Origin: Oribacterium sp.
GTDB taxonomy: Bacteria; Bacillota_A; Clostridia; Lachnospirales; Lachnospiraceae
Assembly: GCA_004554245.1 (NCBI GenBank)
Contig: SFND01000033.1
Location: 1 to 9,589, forward strand
Direction of reading: 5' to 3'
DNA: 9,589 bases
The translations under genes were made by a program, and so were the position numbers. Below, in pieces: positions 1 through 5,965 of this stretch. Under the pieces are notes generated by a model. It worked only from the letters and a program-made list of their open reading frames with translations, searched no databases and was not told where the DNA came from. Position 1 is the stretch's first letter. Each line of letters opens with the position of its first letter.

Positions 1-150
1 TATCCAATGTGCGCAAGACGAGTGAAGCGTGAAGGTTTACTTCTACATTCACGAGTATGCGGCATCTACGACAGTAGATGTGCTGGTAGGTTTGATGTTT
101 TATCTACAGAATAATATATGAGCGATATACAGTTTTCAGGGCACGATACC
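1..150 (+). other. leader region with possible ends of an unknown upstream gene
   Basis: No gene can be named here. Frame 1 is open from the window edge to a TAA at 112-114 and could be the tail of a truncated protein. Frame 2 stops at 23-25 (TGA) and is followed after 3 bases by a GTG at 29 that opens a 30-codon frame (beginning MKVYFYIHEY) ending in TGA at 119-121, with no clear ribosome site. The two readings exclude each other in practice and neither has recognisable motifs. A perfect 7-bp hairpin (63-69 with 74-80, GACA loop) lies inside; it has no T-run after it, so it is not a standard terminator. Confidence 0.25.
92..120 (+). promoter_or_regulatory. putative promoter of the tRNA-Asp/tRNA-Leu operon
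   Basis: TTGATG at 92-97 and TATATG at 115-120 are separated by 17 bases, a good SigA-type spacing. This would start transcription near 127, about 28 bases before tRNA-Asp. The -10 is imperfect and overlapping boxes (TAATAT at 112) are also possible. Confidence 0.4.
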
Positions 151-154
151 ATGT

Positions 155-228
155 GGCCCGGTGGCTCAGTTGGTTAGAGCGCCGCCCTGTCACGGCGGAG
201 GTCGTCGGTTCGATTCCGTCCCGGGTCG
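155..228 (+). tRNA. tRNA-Asp (anticodon GTC)
   Basis: A full cloverleaf is visible: acceptor GGCCCGG pairs with CCGGGTC (one G-U), the D arm is GCTC/GAGC, and the anticodon stem CCGCC/GGCGG encloses loop CTGTCAC with anticodon GTC. The discriminator base is G and CCA is not encoded. The T stem GTCGG/CCGTC contains a T-T mismatch at its second pair, which is unusual. It is the first of two tandem tRNAs, 3 bases before tRNA-Leu. Confidence 0.95.
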
Positions 229-231
229 TCT

Positions 232-315
232 GCGGGAGTGCTGAAATTGGCAGACAGGCAAGACTAAGGATCTTGTGTCCGATAGGACGTGTGGGTTCAA
301 GTCCCATCTCCCGCA
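232..315 (+). tRNA. tRNA-Leu (anticodon AAG)
   Basis: This is a class II tRNA with a long variable arm (GTCC-GATA-GGAC). Acceptor GCGGGAG pairs with CTCCCGC, the discriminator is A, the D stem is CTG/CAG and the T arm GTGGG-TTCAAGT-CCCAT is intact. The anticodon stem CAAGA/TCTTG leaves loop CTAAGGA, so the anticodon is AAG, reading CUU and, if A34 is deaminated to inosine, CUC and CUA. CCA is not encoded. It is cotranscribed with tRNA-Asp and followed at once by a terminator. Confidence 0.93.
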
Positions 316-319
316 TCAC

Positions 320-354
320 GCGGAAAGCTGAGAAGTCGGCTTTCCGCTTTTTTT
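320..354 (+). terminator. intrinsic terminator of the Asp-Leu tRNA operon
   Basis: The 9-bp stem GCGGAAAGC (320-328) / GCTTTCCGC (339-347) is followed by seven Ts (348-354). It starts 5 bases after tRNA-Leu. Confidence 0.9.
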
Positions 355-401
355 ATACTTTAAACGGCTGTGACACGCCGTCCCATATCGGATCACACAG
401 T

Positions 402-450
402 ACGACGATGCCCGCGCGAAGGCGCATTTCCGGACATCGTCGTTTTCTTT
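402..450 (+). terminator. second terminator-like hairpin upstream of the symporter promoter
   Basis: ACGACGATG (402-410) pairs perfectly with CATCGTCGT (435-443), with GC-rich loop DNA that can fold further, and is followed by a T-rich tract (443-450, one C). The T-rich side shows it acts on plus-strand transcripts. No gene lies between it and the previous terminator, so it either backs that one up or ends a small transcript. Confidence 0.65.
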
Positions 451-451
451 C

Positions 452-479
452 TTGTTTCTCGAGGAATATCTGCTATACT
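452..479 (+). promoter_or_regulatory. promoter of the AGCS symporter gene
   Basis: TTGTTT (452-457), 16-base spacer, and an extended -10 TGCTATACT (TG at 471-472, TATACT at 474-479). The predicted start near 486 gives a leader of about 28 bases, too short for a riboswitch. Confidence 0.65.
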
Positions 480-514
480 TTAAAGTAATTAATAGTTTAA
501 AGGATGAAAGTGTT

Positions 515-1897
515 ATGGCAGTAATTCAGTTTATCTACAATCTCCTCTGGGGAGACCTCATCACGATTCCACTACCAGGAGGCTCGACACTCGGGCTGTC
601 ACTCCTGGTTCTTCTTTTGATTCCGGCAGGTATCTTCTGTACCGTCCGCACCCGCTTCCTCCCGATCCGTCTCTTCCCGGAGATGTGTCGTGTGGCAAGA
701 GAGAAGAGTGTCGATCCGGAAAAGAACAGTAAGGTTTCTGGACTCGAGGCCCTCATCGTTTCGACCGCAACACGTGTCGGCATGGGTAATCTCGTCGGCG
801 TCGTTGCAGCGGTATCTGCCGGTGGTGCCGGTGCCGTGTTCTGGATGTGGCTGACAGCGCTGATCGGCTCCAGCACGGCGTTCGTCGAGGCGACACTCGC
901 CCAGTTATATAAGGAAGAAGATCCTCTGTACGGTGGTTACCGAGGCGGTCCGGCCTACTATATCCATAAGATGTTTGCCGGAAAGAAGCGAAAGAGCGTC
1001 ATCGCGATCCTGTTCACGCTGTCCGGCCTCCTGTGCTGGTGTGGCATCAGCCAGGTCATCGGTAACTCCGTCGCGTCTGCCTTTGACAATGCGTTTCACG
1101 TGCCACCGATCGCTTCCGCGGTGCTTCTCTGCCTCCTGTCTGCGGTGATCGTGTTCCGGAAGAATATCACGGTCAAGGCACTCGACATCATCGTTCCAGT
1201 CATGGCCGGCTTCTATATCTTCCTGACCGTGTTCGTGATCATCAACAACTTCACTCAGCTGCCAGCGGTATTTTCACGTATCTTTCGTGAGGCCTTCGGC
1301 CTGCGTCAGGCGGTGGCGGGTGGCTTCGGTGCCGTCCTTATGAACGGTGTGAAGCGTGGCCTCTTCTCCAACGAAGCAGGCTCCGGCTCTGCGCCATGTG
1401 CAGCGGCTGCGGCAGATGTCGATCATCCAGTGAAGTCCGGACTTCTGCAGGCGCTCGGCGTCTTCATCGACACCATCGTGATCTGCAGCTGTACCGCCTT
1501 CGTGATGCTTCTCGTTCCGGAGGAAGTGGTGGCCGGCCTCGGTGGTATGGATCTTCTCCAGGCAGCGATGCGCTACCATTTCGGTCAGGCCGGTGTGATC
1601 TTCATCGCCATCACGCTCTGGCTCTTCAGCTTCTCGACCTTCATCGGCGTCCTGTTCTATGCACGTTCGAACGTCGCGTATGTGTTCGGTGACAGCTGGA
1701 AATCACAGAATGTATATAAGATCATCGCGCTGATCAACCTCTTCATCGGCTGCATGGCGGCCTACACCTTCGTGTGGGAGCTCGGCGATGTAGGCATTGG
1801 CCTCATGACGATCTTCAACATGCTCGCGCTGATCCCGATGTCGAAGGAGGCGATCGCGTCACTCAGGGATTATGAACAGCGTTTTATGAAGCGCTGA
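515..1897 (+). CDS. alanine/glycine:cation symporter (AGCS family)
   Basis: This 460-residue integral membrane protein should import a small neutral amino acid (alanine, glycine or possibly glutamine) with Na+ or H+. Family signatures are clear: PGGSTLG at residues 21-27, the ATRVGMGNLVGV block at 85-96, GGYRGGPAYY around 146, and the NGVKRGLFSNEAGSGSAP block at 277-294, within about ten hydrophobic segments. Length is normal for the family. The start at 515 is chosen because AAAGGA at 499-504 is correctly spaced and the residues before it (from a TTG at 452) overlap the promoter; the frame itself is open further upstream. It is monocistronic: own promoter, and convergent with the GntR gene. 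Nothing directly links it to hexuronate use. The stop is followed by an in-frame open stretch to 2005 containing a direct repeat. Substrate choice cannot be read from the sequence. Confidence 0.93.
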   Translation: MAVIQFIYNLLWGDLITIPLPGGSTLGLSLLVLLLIPAGIFCTVRTRFLPIRLFPEMCRVAREKSVDPEKNSKVSGLEALIVSTATRVGMGNLVGVVAAVSAGGAGAVFWMWLTALIGSSTAFVEATLAQLYKEEDPLYGGYRGGPAYYIHKMFAGKKRKSVIAILFTLSGLLCWCGISQVIGNSVASAFDNAFHVPPIASAVLLCLLSAVIVFRKNITVKALDIIVPVMAGFYIFLTVFVIINNFTQLPAVFSRIFREAFGLRQAVAGGFGAVLMNGVKRGLFSNEAGSGSAPCAAAAADVDHPVKSGLLQALGVFIDTIVICSCTAFVMLLVPEEVVAGLGGMDLLQAAMRYHFGQAGVIFIAITLWLFSFSTFIGVLFYARSNVAYVFGDSWKSQNVYKIIALINLFIGCMAAYTFVWELGDVGIGLMTIFNMLALIPMSKEAIASLRDYEQRFMKR

Positions 1898-1900
1898 AGT

Positions 1901-1985
1901 TCCATACGTCGTATCGAAACAGATGTTAATCACGTCCGCATTCAGCGCCTCGATGAGCGATCCATACGTCGTATCGAAACAGATG
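1901..1985. repeat. 25-bp direct repeat, 60-bp period, after the symporter stop
   Basis: An exact 25-base sequence beginning TCCATACGTCGTATC occurs at 1901-1925 and 1961-1985. Each copy contains the inverted pair ATACG-T-CGTAT. The 60-base period is a whole number of codons; both the plus frame continuing from the symporter and one minus-strand frame are open through it. It could be a partial tandem duplication of lost coding DNA, a paired protein-binding site, or a recombination scar. Confidence 0.85.
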
Positions 1986-2057
1986 GGGCTGCGGAAATGT
2001 GCTGATTATAATCGCAGATCTGTAGGCAGACGATTACATCGATACAGAAACATAAAG

Positions 2058-2098
2058 AAAGACCGGTGACCTGTTCGTGAAACAGACCATCGGTCTTT
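2058..2098. terminator. bidirectional terminator between symporter and gntR-type gene
   Basis: A long hairpin: AAAGACCGGTG (2058-2068) pairs with the 3' arm ending CGGTCTTT at 2098 (one G-U), then after a 2-base internal mismatch CTGTT pairs with AACAG. It has TTTTT on the plus strand (2096-2100) and TCTTT on the minus strand, so it can end both convergent genes. No other terminator is seen after the symporter. Confidence 0.85.
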
Positions 2099-2154
2099 TT
2101 GCGTGCGGATGTTCCTGCGATAGACTGCGCATGCGGCTCTGCGATTATCTGAAC

Positions 2155-2949
2155 TTAGTCATTCACCTGAAACACCGTTTTGAAGGCTTCGTCATTTACC
2201 ACGCGTTCCAGCGTGTGATTGATGTTCCGGAAGTGATGAACGAGCTCCTGCTCGAGTGCGGCACGATCGCCCTGTTCGATGGCGTGCACCATGCGCACAT
2301 GCTGGGAGACGATGTTTACACTATCGTCCATCCGCTCATCATCACTGCGCTCGATGCCGAGGGCGAAGCGGCGTGCACGGATATAGTGGATGTCGTGGCG
2401 GCCGGTGTGCTGCTGAACGAACTCCTTATTCTGCAGCTGATAGAAGAGATCATGGAAGCGGGTGTCGGCGTCGGTCAGCTTGATGAGCTCATTGAATCGG
2501 ATCATATCCTGCTGCTCCTGCAGCATATTGCGAAGGAGAGGAAGAAGCGGCTGCAGGAGGCCGGCATCATAGGCATCCATGACCACACGGGTTTCCAGGA
2601 CCTCGCGAAGATAGCGTACCTGTCGTACACGATTCATGTCGATGCGGCTCACGAAGCTGCCACGCTGTGGCTGAGAGTCCAACGCACCTTCCGCGTTCAG
2701 CCGCCGCACCGCCTCTCGAACAGGGATACGGCTGCAGCTGAACATCTGTGCCAGCTTCACTTCACTGAGCTTCGTGCCTGGCTGGAGCTCGAGCGTCGCG
2801 ATACGATCCCACAGATAATGATGGATTTCCTCCGGCTTCGATATGGCCGTGGCATCTGCTGTGGATTCAAATGGATGGATCTCCTCTGGCTTCGATATGG
2901 CCGTGGCATCTGCCGTAGATTCAAATACTTCGCGCGTGTTCTCGTTCAT
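2155..2949 (-). CDS. GntR-family transcriptional regulator, FCD (FadR/UxuR-like) subfamily
   Basis: A 264-residue DNA-binding regulator, probably sensing a hexuronate intermediate and controlling uxuAB. The winged-helix domain spans about residues 43-102 (LQPGTKLSEVKLAQMF, SRIPVREAVRRLNAEGAL, RGSFV). The helical FCD ligand domain spans about 109-245 and keeps the usual metal-site residues as D162-x3-H166, H217 and H239. The start at 2949 is supported by AGGAG (read on the minus strand, 2955-2960). The protein is about 40 residues longer at the N-terminus than typical members; that extension holds two identical 17-residue copies (FESTADATAISKPEEIH) at 9-25 and 27-43. It is divergent from uxuA with a GTATAC box over its own -35 region, suggesting autoregulation. 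The uronate assignment comes from context, not from ligand-specific residues. Confidence 0.9.
   Translation of the reverse strand: MNENTREVFESTADATAISKPEEIHPFESTADATAISKPEEIHHYLWDRIATLELQPGTKLSEVKLAQMFSCSRIPVREAVRRLNAEGALDSQPQRGSFVSRIDMNRVRQVRYLREVLETRVVMDAYDAGLLQPLLPLLRNMLQEQQDMIRFNELIKLTDADTRFHDLFYQLQNKEFVQQHTGRHDIHYIRARRFALGIERSDDERMDDSVNIVSQHVRMVHAIEQGDRAALEQELVHHFRNINHTLERVVNDEAFKTVFQVND
2822..2926 (-). repeat. 54-bp-period tandem repeat inside the GntR gene
   Basis: Positions 2822-2872 and 2876-2926 match at 47 of 51 bases. They encode the same 17 residues; all four differences are third-position synonymous changes (TCT/TCC, ACG/ACA, CCA/CCG, GAG/GAA). Confidence 0.95.
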
Positions 2950-2983
2950 GAGGGACTCCTGAAAATTAAATAGTTATAGCTTC

Positions 2984-2989
2984 ATTATA
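2984..2989 (-). promoter_or_regulatory. -10 box of the GntR gene promoter
   Basis: On the minus strand a perfect TATAAT lies 35 bases before the ATG, ahead of the AGGAG site. No good -35 hexamer is seen at 16-18 bases; that position overlaps the GTATAC operator-like box at 3012-3017, so expression may be weak and self-controlled. Confidence 0.55.
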
Positions 2990-3008
2990 CTCGAAAAGCC
3001 CGGAAAAT

Positions 3009-3020
3009 CTAGTATACATT
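3009..3020. promoter_or_regulatory. operator-like box 1 (CTAGTATACATT)
   Basis: The palindromic core GTATAC (3012-3017) matches the core of the TGGTATACCA-type operators known for E. coli UxuR/ExuR, which are also FCD GntR proteins. It overlaps the -35 region of the divergent regulator gene. The identical 12 bases recur at 3177-3188. Binding is inferred. Confidence 0.55.
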
Positions 3021-3037
3021 CACGACGGAGAGGTAAA

Positions 3038-3076
3038 ATGAACGAAAATGGAGACGGAATGAAGAAAGACTTGTGA
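3038..3076 (+). CDS. possible 12-codon leader mini-ORF upstream of uxuA
   Basis: ATG at 3038 follows a good ribosome site (GGAGAGG, 3027-3033) and encodes MNENGDGMKKDL, then TGA. The preceding layout (12-base operator-like box, 5 bases, CGGAG, ATG) is the same as in front of uxuA 168 bases later. It lies upstream of the main uxuA promoter, so it may be a relic of a duplicated start region rather than a translated leader. No function can be assigned. Confidence 0.25.
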   Translation: MNENGDGMKKDL

Positions 3077-3133
3077 AATTATACACAAAGAGACATTGAA
3101 ATTGATAAAATTCGGCTTTTCTTTGAAATCTCG

Positions 3134-3162
3134 TTGACAGATAAAGTAGAGCGGGTTATTCT
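3134..3162 (+). promoter_or_regulatory. promoter of uxuAB
   Basis: A perfect -35 TTGACA (3134-3139), 17-base spacer, and -10 TATTCT (3157-3162). Transcription would start near 3169, placing operator-like box 2 at about +9 to +20, a position suited to repression. Confidence 0.75.
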
Positions 3163-3176
3163 AGGAACTACAGAAA

Positions 3177-3188
3177 CTAGTATACATT
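3177..3188. promoter_or_regulatory. operator-like box 2 (CTAGTATACATT)
   Basis: An exact copy of box 1, just downstream of the predicted uxuA transcription start and 5 bases before the CGGAGGG ribosome site. A GntR dimer here would block transcription. The GTATAC core (3180-3185) fits the UxuR/ExuR family; binding is inferred. Confidence 0.6.
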
Positions 3189-3207
3189 TTGTACGGAGGG
3201 TATAATA

Positions 3208-4317
3208 ATGGAAATGACATTACGTTGGTACGGCTCTAAGTTTGATACCGTAACTTTACAGCAGATCCGCCAGATTCCGGGCGTAACCGGAGTTATCTCT
3301 ACACTGTATGACACCACCCCGGGTGAGGTATGGTCACAGGAGAGAATCCATGCATTAAAGGAAGAGATCGAGGCTGCAGGTCTTCGCCTGAGCGGTATCG
3401 AGTCTGTCAATGTCTGCGACTCCATCAAGGTCGGCGATGAGAACCGTGATAAGTACATCGCAAACTACATCGAGACACTTGAGAACCTCGGTAAGGAGGA
3501 CATCCACCTCGTATGCTACAACTTCATGCCTGTATTTGACTGGACCAGAACCGAGCTGGCACGTAAGAACCCGGATGGCTCTACAGTACTTGCTTATAAT
3601 CAGAAGGCCATCGATGCCATCGATCCGGATAACCTCGCTGCTTCTATGGAGAAGATGTCAAACGGCGCGGTTATGCCAGGCTGGGAGCCGGAGCGTATGG
3701 CGAAGATCAAGGAGCTCTTCGAGATGTATAAGGATGTTGACGGCGAGAAGCTGTTCCAGAATCTCGTATACTTCCTGAAGGCCATCATGCCGGTCTGCAA
3801 CAAGTATGACATCAAGATGGCGATCCACCCGGATGATCCGGCATGGTCCGTCTTCGGTCTCACCAGAATCATCAACTCCGAGGCAGGTATCCTTCGTCTG
3901 ATGAATGCTGTCGACGATGTACATAACGGCGTGACCTTCTGCTCTGGTTCCTACGGCACCAACCTCGAGAATGACCTTCCGCACATGATCCGTGTACTGA
4001 AGGGCAGAATTCATTTTGCACATGTACGTAACCTTCGTTTCAACGATACCTCTCGTGAGAATTATGATTTCCAGGAGGCTTGCCACATTTCCAAGGATGG
4101 TAACTTCGATATGTACGAGATCGTTCGTGCACTCTATGAGACTGGCTTCGATGGACCGATCCGTCCGGATCACGGCCGCATGATCTGGGATGAGGTTGAT
4201 AAGCCAGGCGTTATCCCAGGATATGGTCTCTATGATCGTGCACTTGGTGCAACGTACATCCAGGGTCTCTGGGAGGCCATCGAGAAGGCTGAGACGAGAA
4301 AGGAGTTTGCAAAATGA
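3208..4317 (+). CDS. uxuA: D-mannonate dehydratase
   Basis: This cytoplasmic enzyme (EC 4.2.1.8) removes water from D-mannonate to give 2-keto-3-deoxy-D-gluconate in glucuronate breakdown. The 369-residue TIM-barrel protein carries the family blocks VCYNFMPVFDWTRT (102-115), MAIHPDDPAW (204-213), FCSGSYG (244-250), HFAHVRN (269-275) and RPDHGR (319-324); the conserved Cys, His and Asp residues in these blocks include the metal ligands (Mn2+ in known members). Length is normal for Firmicutes members, slightly shorter than the E. coli protein. The ATG at 3208 follows GGAGGG (3195-3200). It is the first gene of the operon, its TGA overlaps the uxuB ATG as ATGA, indicating coupled translation. 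Control is probably by the divergent GntR protein through the box at 3177-3188. Confidence 0.96.
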   Translation: MEMTLRWYGSKFDTVTLQQIRQIPGVTGVISTLYDTTPGEVWSQERIHALKEEIEAAGLRLSGIESVNVCDSIKVGDENRDKYIANYIETLENLGKEDIHLVCYNFMPVFDWTRTELARKNPDGSTVLAYNQKAIDAIDPDNLAASMEKMSNGAVMPGWEPERMAKIKELFEMYKDVDGEKLFQNLVYFLKAIMPVCNKYDIKMAIHPDDPAWSVFGLTRIINSEAGILRLMNAVDDVHNGVTFCSGSYGTNLENDLPHMIRVLKGRIHFAHVRNLRFNDTSRENYDFQEACHISKDGNFDMYEIVRALYETGFDGPIRPDHGRMIWDEVDKPGVIPGYGLYDRALGATYIQGLWEAIEKAETRKEFAK

Positions 4318-5924
4318 AATTAACACTTGAGGGTTTAAAGGATACAGCTGCATGGGCACAGGCCGGTGTAACACTTCCATCCTATGATGTGACTGCACTT
4401 GCAGAGAATACGAAGAAGTCCCCACGCTGGGTACACTTCGGTATCGGTAACATCTTCCGTATCTTCCTCGGAAGCATCGCAGATACACTGATCGAGAAGG
4501 GTGAGCTCGATAAGGGCATCACCTGTGTCGAGACCTTCGACTTCGATGTAGTCGATAAGATCTACATGCCATACGACAACCTCGTACTGGGTGTCACCCT
4601 GAAGGCAGACGGCAATACTGAGAAGCGCGTCATCGGCTCGCTGACCGAGGCGATCAAGGCACAGTCCGCTGTTCCGGAGGAGTGGAACCGCCTCAAGGAG
4701 ATCTTCACAAATCCGGATTTCCAGATGGCAACCTTCACCATCACCGAGAAGGGCTATGCACTGAAGAATGCAGACGGCCAGTACTTCCCGTTCGTACAGG
4801 CAGACATCGATAACGGTCCGGAGAAGCCGGGCGCTGCGATGGCCATCGTCACTGCACTTCTGTTCGAGCGTTTCAAGGCTGGACAGTATCCGGTAGCGAT
4901 TGTTTCCTGTGATAACTGCTCACACAACGGTGAGAAGCTCATGAGCTCCATCGTGACCATGGCCGAGGAGTGGGAGAAGAAGGGCTTCGTTCCGGCAGCC
5001 TTCGTAGAGTATCTGAAGGATGAGAACAAGGTCGGCTTCCCGTGGTCCATGATCGATAAGATCACCCCGCGTCCAGCAGAGTCTGTAGAGAAGGAGCTCG
5101 AGGCACTCGGCATCGAGGATATGGCGCCGGTCATCACCTCGAAGCATACCTACATCGCACCTTTCGTCAATGCAGAGGGCCCTCAGTATCTCGTCATCGA
5201 GGACAAATTCCCGAACGGCAGACCGAAGCTTGAGGACGCTGGTGTATACATGACTGACCGTGATACTGTCAATAAGGTAGAGCGTATGAAGGTCACCACC
5301 TGCCTCAACCCGCTGCACACGGCACTGGCTGTATACGGCTGTGTACTCGGCTACACGCTGATCGCAGATGAGATGAAGGACACCGAGCTCAACAAGCTCG
5401 TTCATGAGATCGGCCCGGTGGAGGGTATGCCGGTTGTGACGAACCCTGGCATTCTTTCTCCGGAGGCGTTCGTTGACGAGGTTATCAATGTTCGTATCCC
5501 GAACCCGTTCATGCCGGATACGCCACAGCGTATCGCGACCGATACCTCTCAGAAGGTCGGCATTCGTTACGGCGAGACTATCAAGAGCTATGTTGCGAAG
5601 TATGGCGATGCGAAGAAGCTGAAGGCGATTCCGCTTGCAATCGCAGGCTGGCTGCGTTATCTTCTTGGTGTGGATGATGAGGGTCAGGCTTTCGAGCGTT
5701 CCGCAGATCCGATGCTGGAGACGCTGTCTCAGCAGATGGAAGGCATCACTCTCGGACATCCAGAGAGTGTCGGCGACAAGGTTCGTCCGATCCTCAGCAA
5801 CGTGAACATTTTCGGCTCTGACCTTTATGAGGCTGGTATCGGCGAACTGATCGAGGATCTCTTTAAGGAGGAGCTGGCAGGCCCTGGTGCCGTGAGAGCC
5901 ACCCTCAAGAAGTACCTTGACTGA
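4314..5924 (+). CDS. uxuB: D-mannonate oxidoreductase (fructuronate reductase)
   Basis: This enzyme (EC 1.1.1.57) interconverts fructuronate and mannonate with NAD(H), supplying the substrate of UxuA. The 536-residue protein belongs to the mannitol dehydrogenase (polyol-specific long-chain dehydrogenase) family. Visible features are the nucleotide-binding GIGNIFR (43-49), TITEKGY (142-148), SCDNCSHNG (198-206), FPWSMIDKITPRP (242-254) and the catalytic-region segment KVTTCLNPLH (326-335). In E. coli UxuB and mannitol dehydrogenase the spacing is Lys-x4-Asn-x2-His; here it is Lys-x5-Asn, which may be a subfamily trait. The start overlaps the uxuA stop (ATGA); the last codons of uxuA provide the purine-rich AAAGGAG at 4298-4304. 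Tagaturonate reductase (uxaB) is the nearest alternative, but linkage to uxuA favours uxuB. Confidence 0.9.
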   Translation: MKLTLEGLKDTAAWAQAGVTLPSYDVTALAENTKKSPRWVHFGIGNIFRIFLGSIADTLIEKGELDKGITCVETFDFDVVDKIYMPYDNLVLGVTLKADGNTEKRVIGSLTEAIKAQSAVPEEWNRLKEIFTNPDFQMATFTITEKGYALKNADGQYFPFVQADIDNGPEKPGAAMAIVTALLFERFKAGQYPVAIVSCDNCSHNGEKLMSSIVTMAEEWEKKGFVPAAFVEYLKDENKVGFPWSMIDKITPRPAESVEKELEALGIEDMAPVITSKHTYIAPFVNAEGPQYLVIEDKFPNGRPKLEDAGVYMTDRDTVNKVERMKVTTCLNPLHTALAVYGCVLGYTLIADEMKDTELNKLVHEIGPVEGMPVVTNPGILSPEAFVDEVINVRIPNPFMPDTPQRIATDTSQKVGIRYGETIKSYVAKYGDAKKLKAIPLAIAGWLRYLLGVDDEGQAFERSADPMLETLSQQMEGITLGHPESVGDKVRPILSNVNIFGSDLYEAGIGELIEDLFKEELAGPGAVRATLKKYLD

Positions 5925-5965
5925 TCTTTAAATCAGGCATATGGGCAGAAAGAGACGAGTGAAGC

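Noticed and set aside
63..80. Hairpin as terminator of an upstream gene
   Set aside because: The stem is perfect but only 7 bp and not followed by a T-run.
153..488. Plus-strand open frame over the tRNA-Asp/Leu genes
   Set aside because: It translates tRNA genes and two terminators; not a protein gene.
1901..1985. CRISPR-like pattern (25-base repeat, 35-base spacer)
   Set aside because: Only two copies and one spacer, no cas genes, and the 60-base period keeps coding frames open; a partial tandem duplication is a simpler reading.
1991..2022. CTGCG/CGCAG stem and GATTATAATC palindrome as promoter or operator
   Set aside because: No matching -35 and no gene downstream before the bidirectional terminator.
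2077..2973. Long plus-strand open frame of 298 codons
   Set aside because: It is the shadow of the GntR gene on the other strand, which has a ribosome site, promoter and clear winged-helix and FCD motifs.
3658..4488. Minus-strand open frames across uxuA/uxuB and further ones at 4920-5759
   Set aside because: Typical antisense shadows of GC-biased codons in well-defined enzymes; no motifs.
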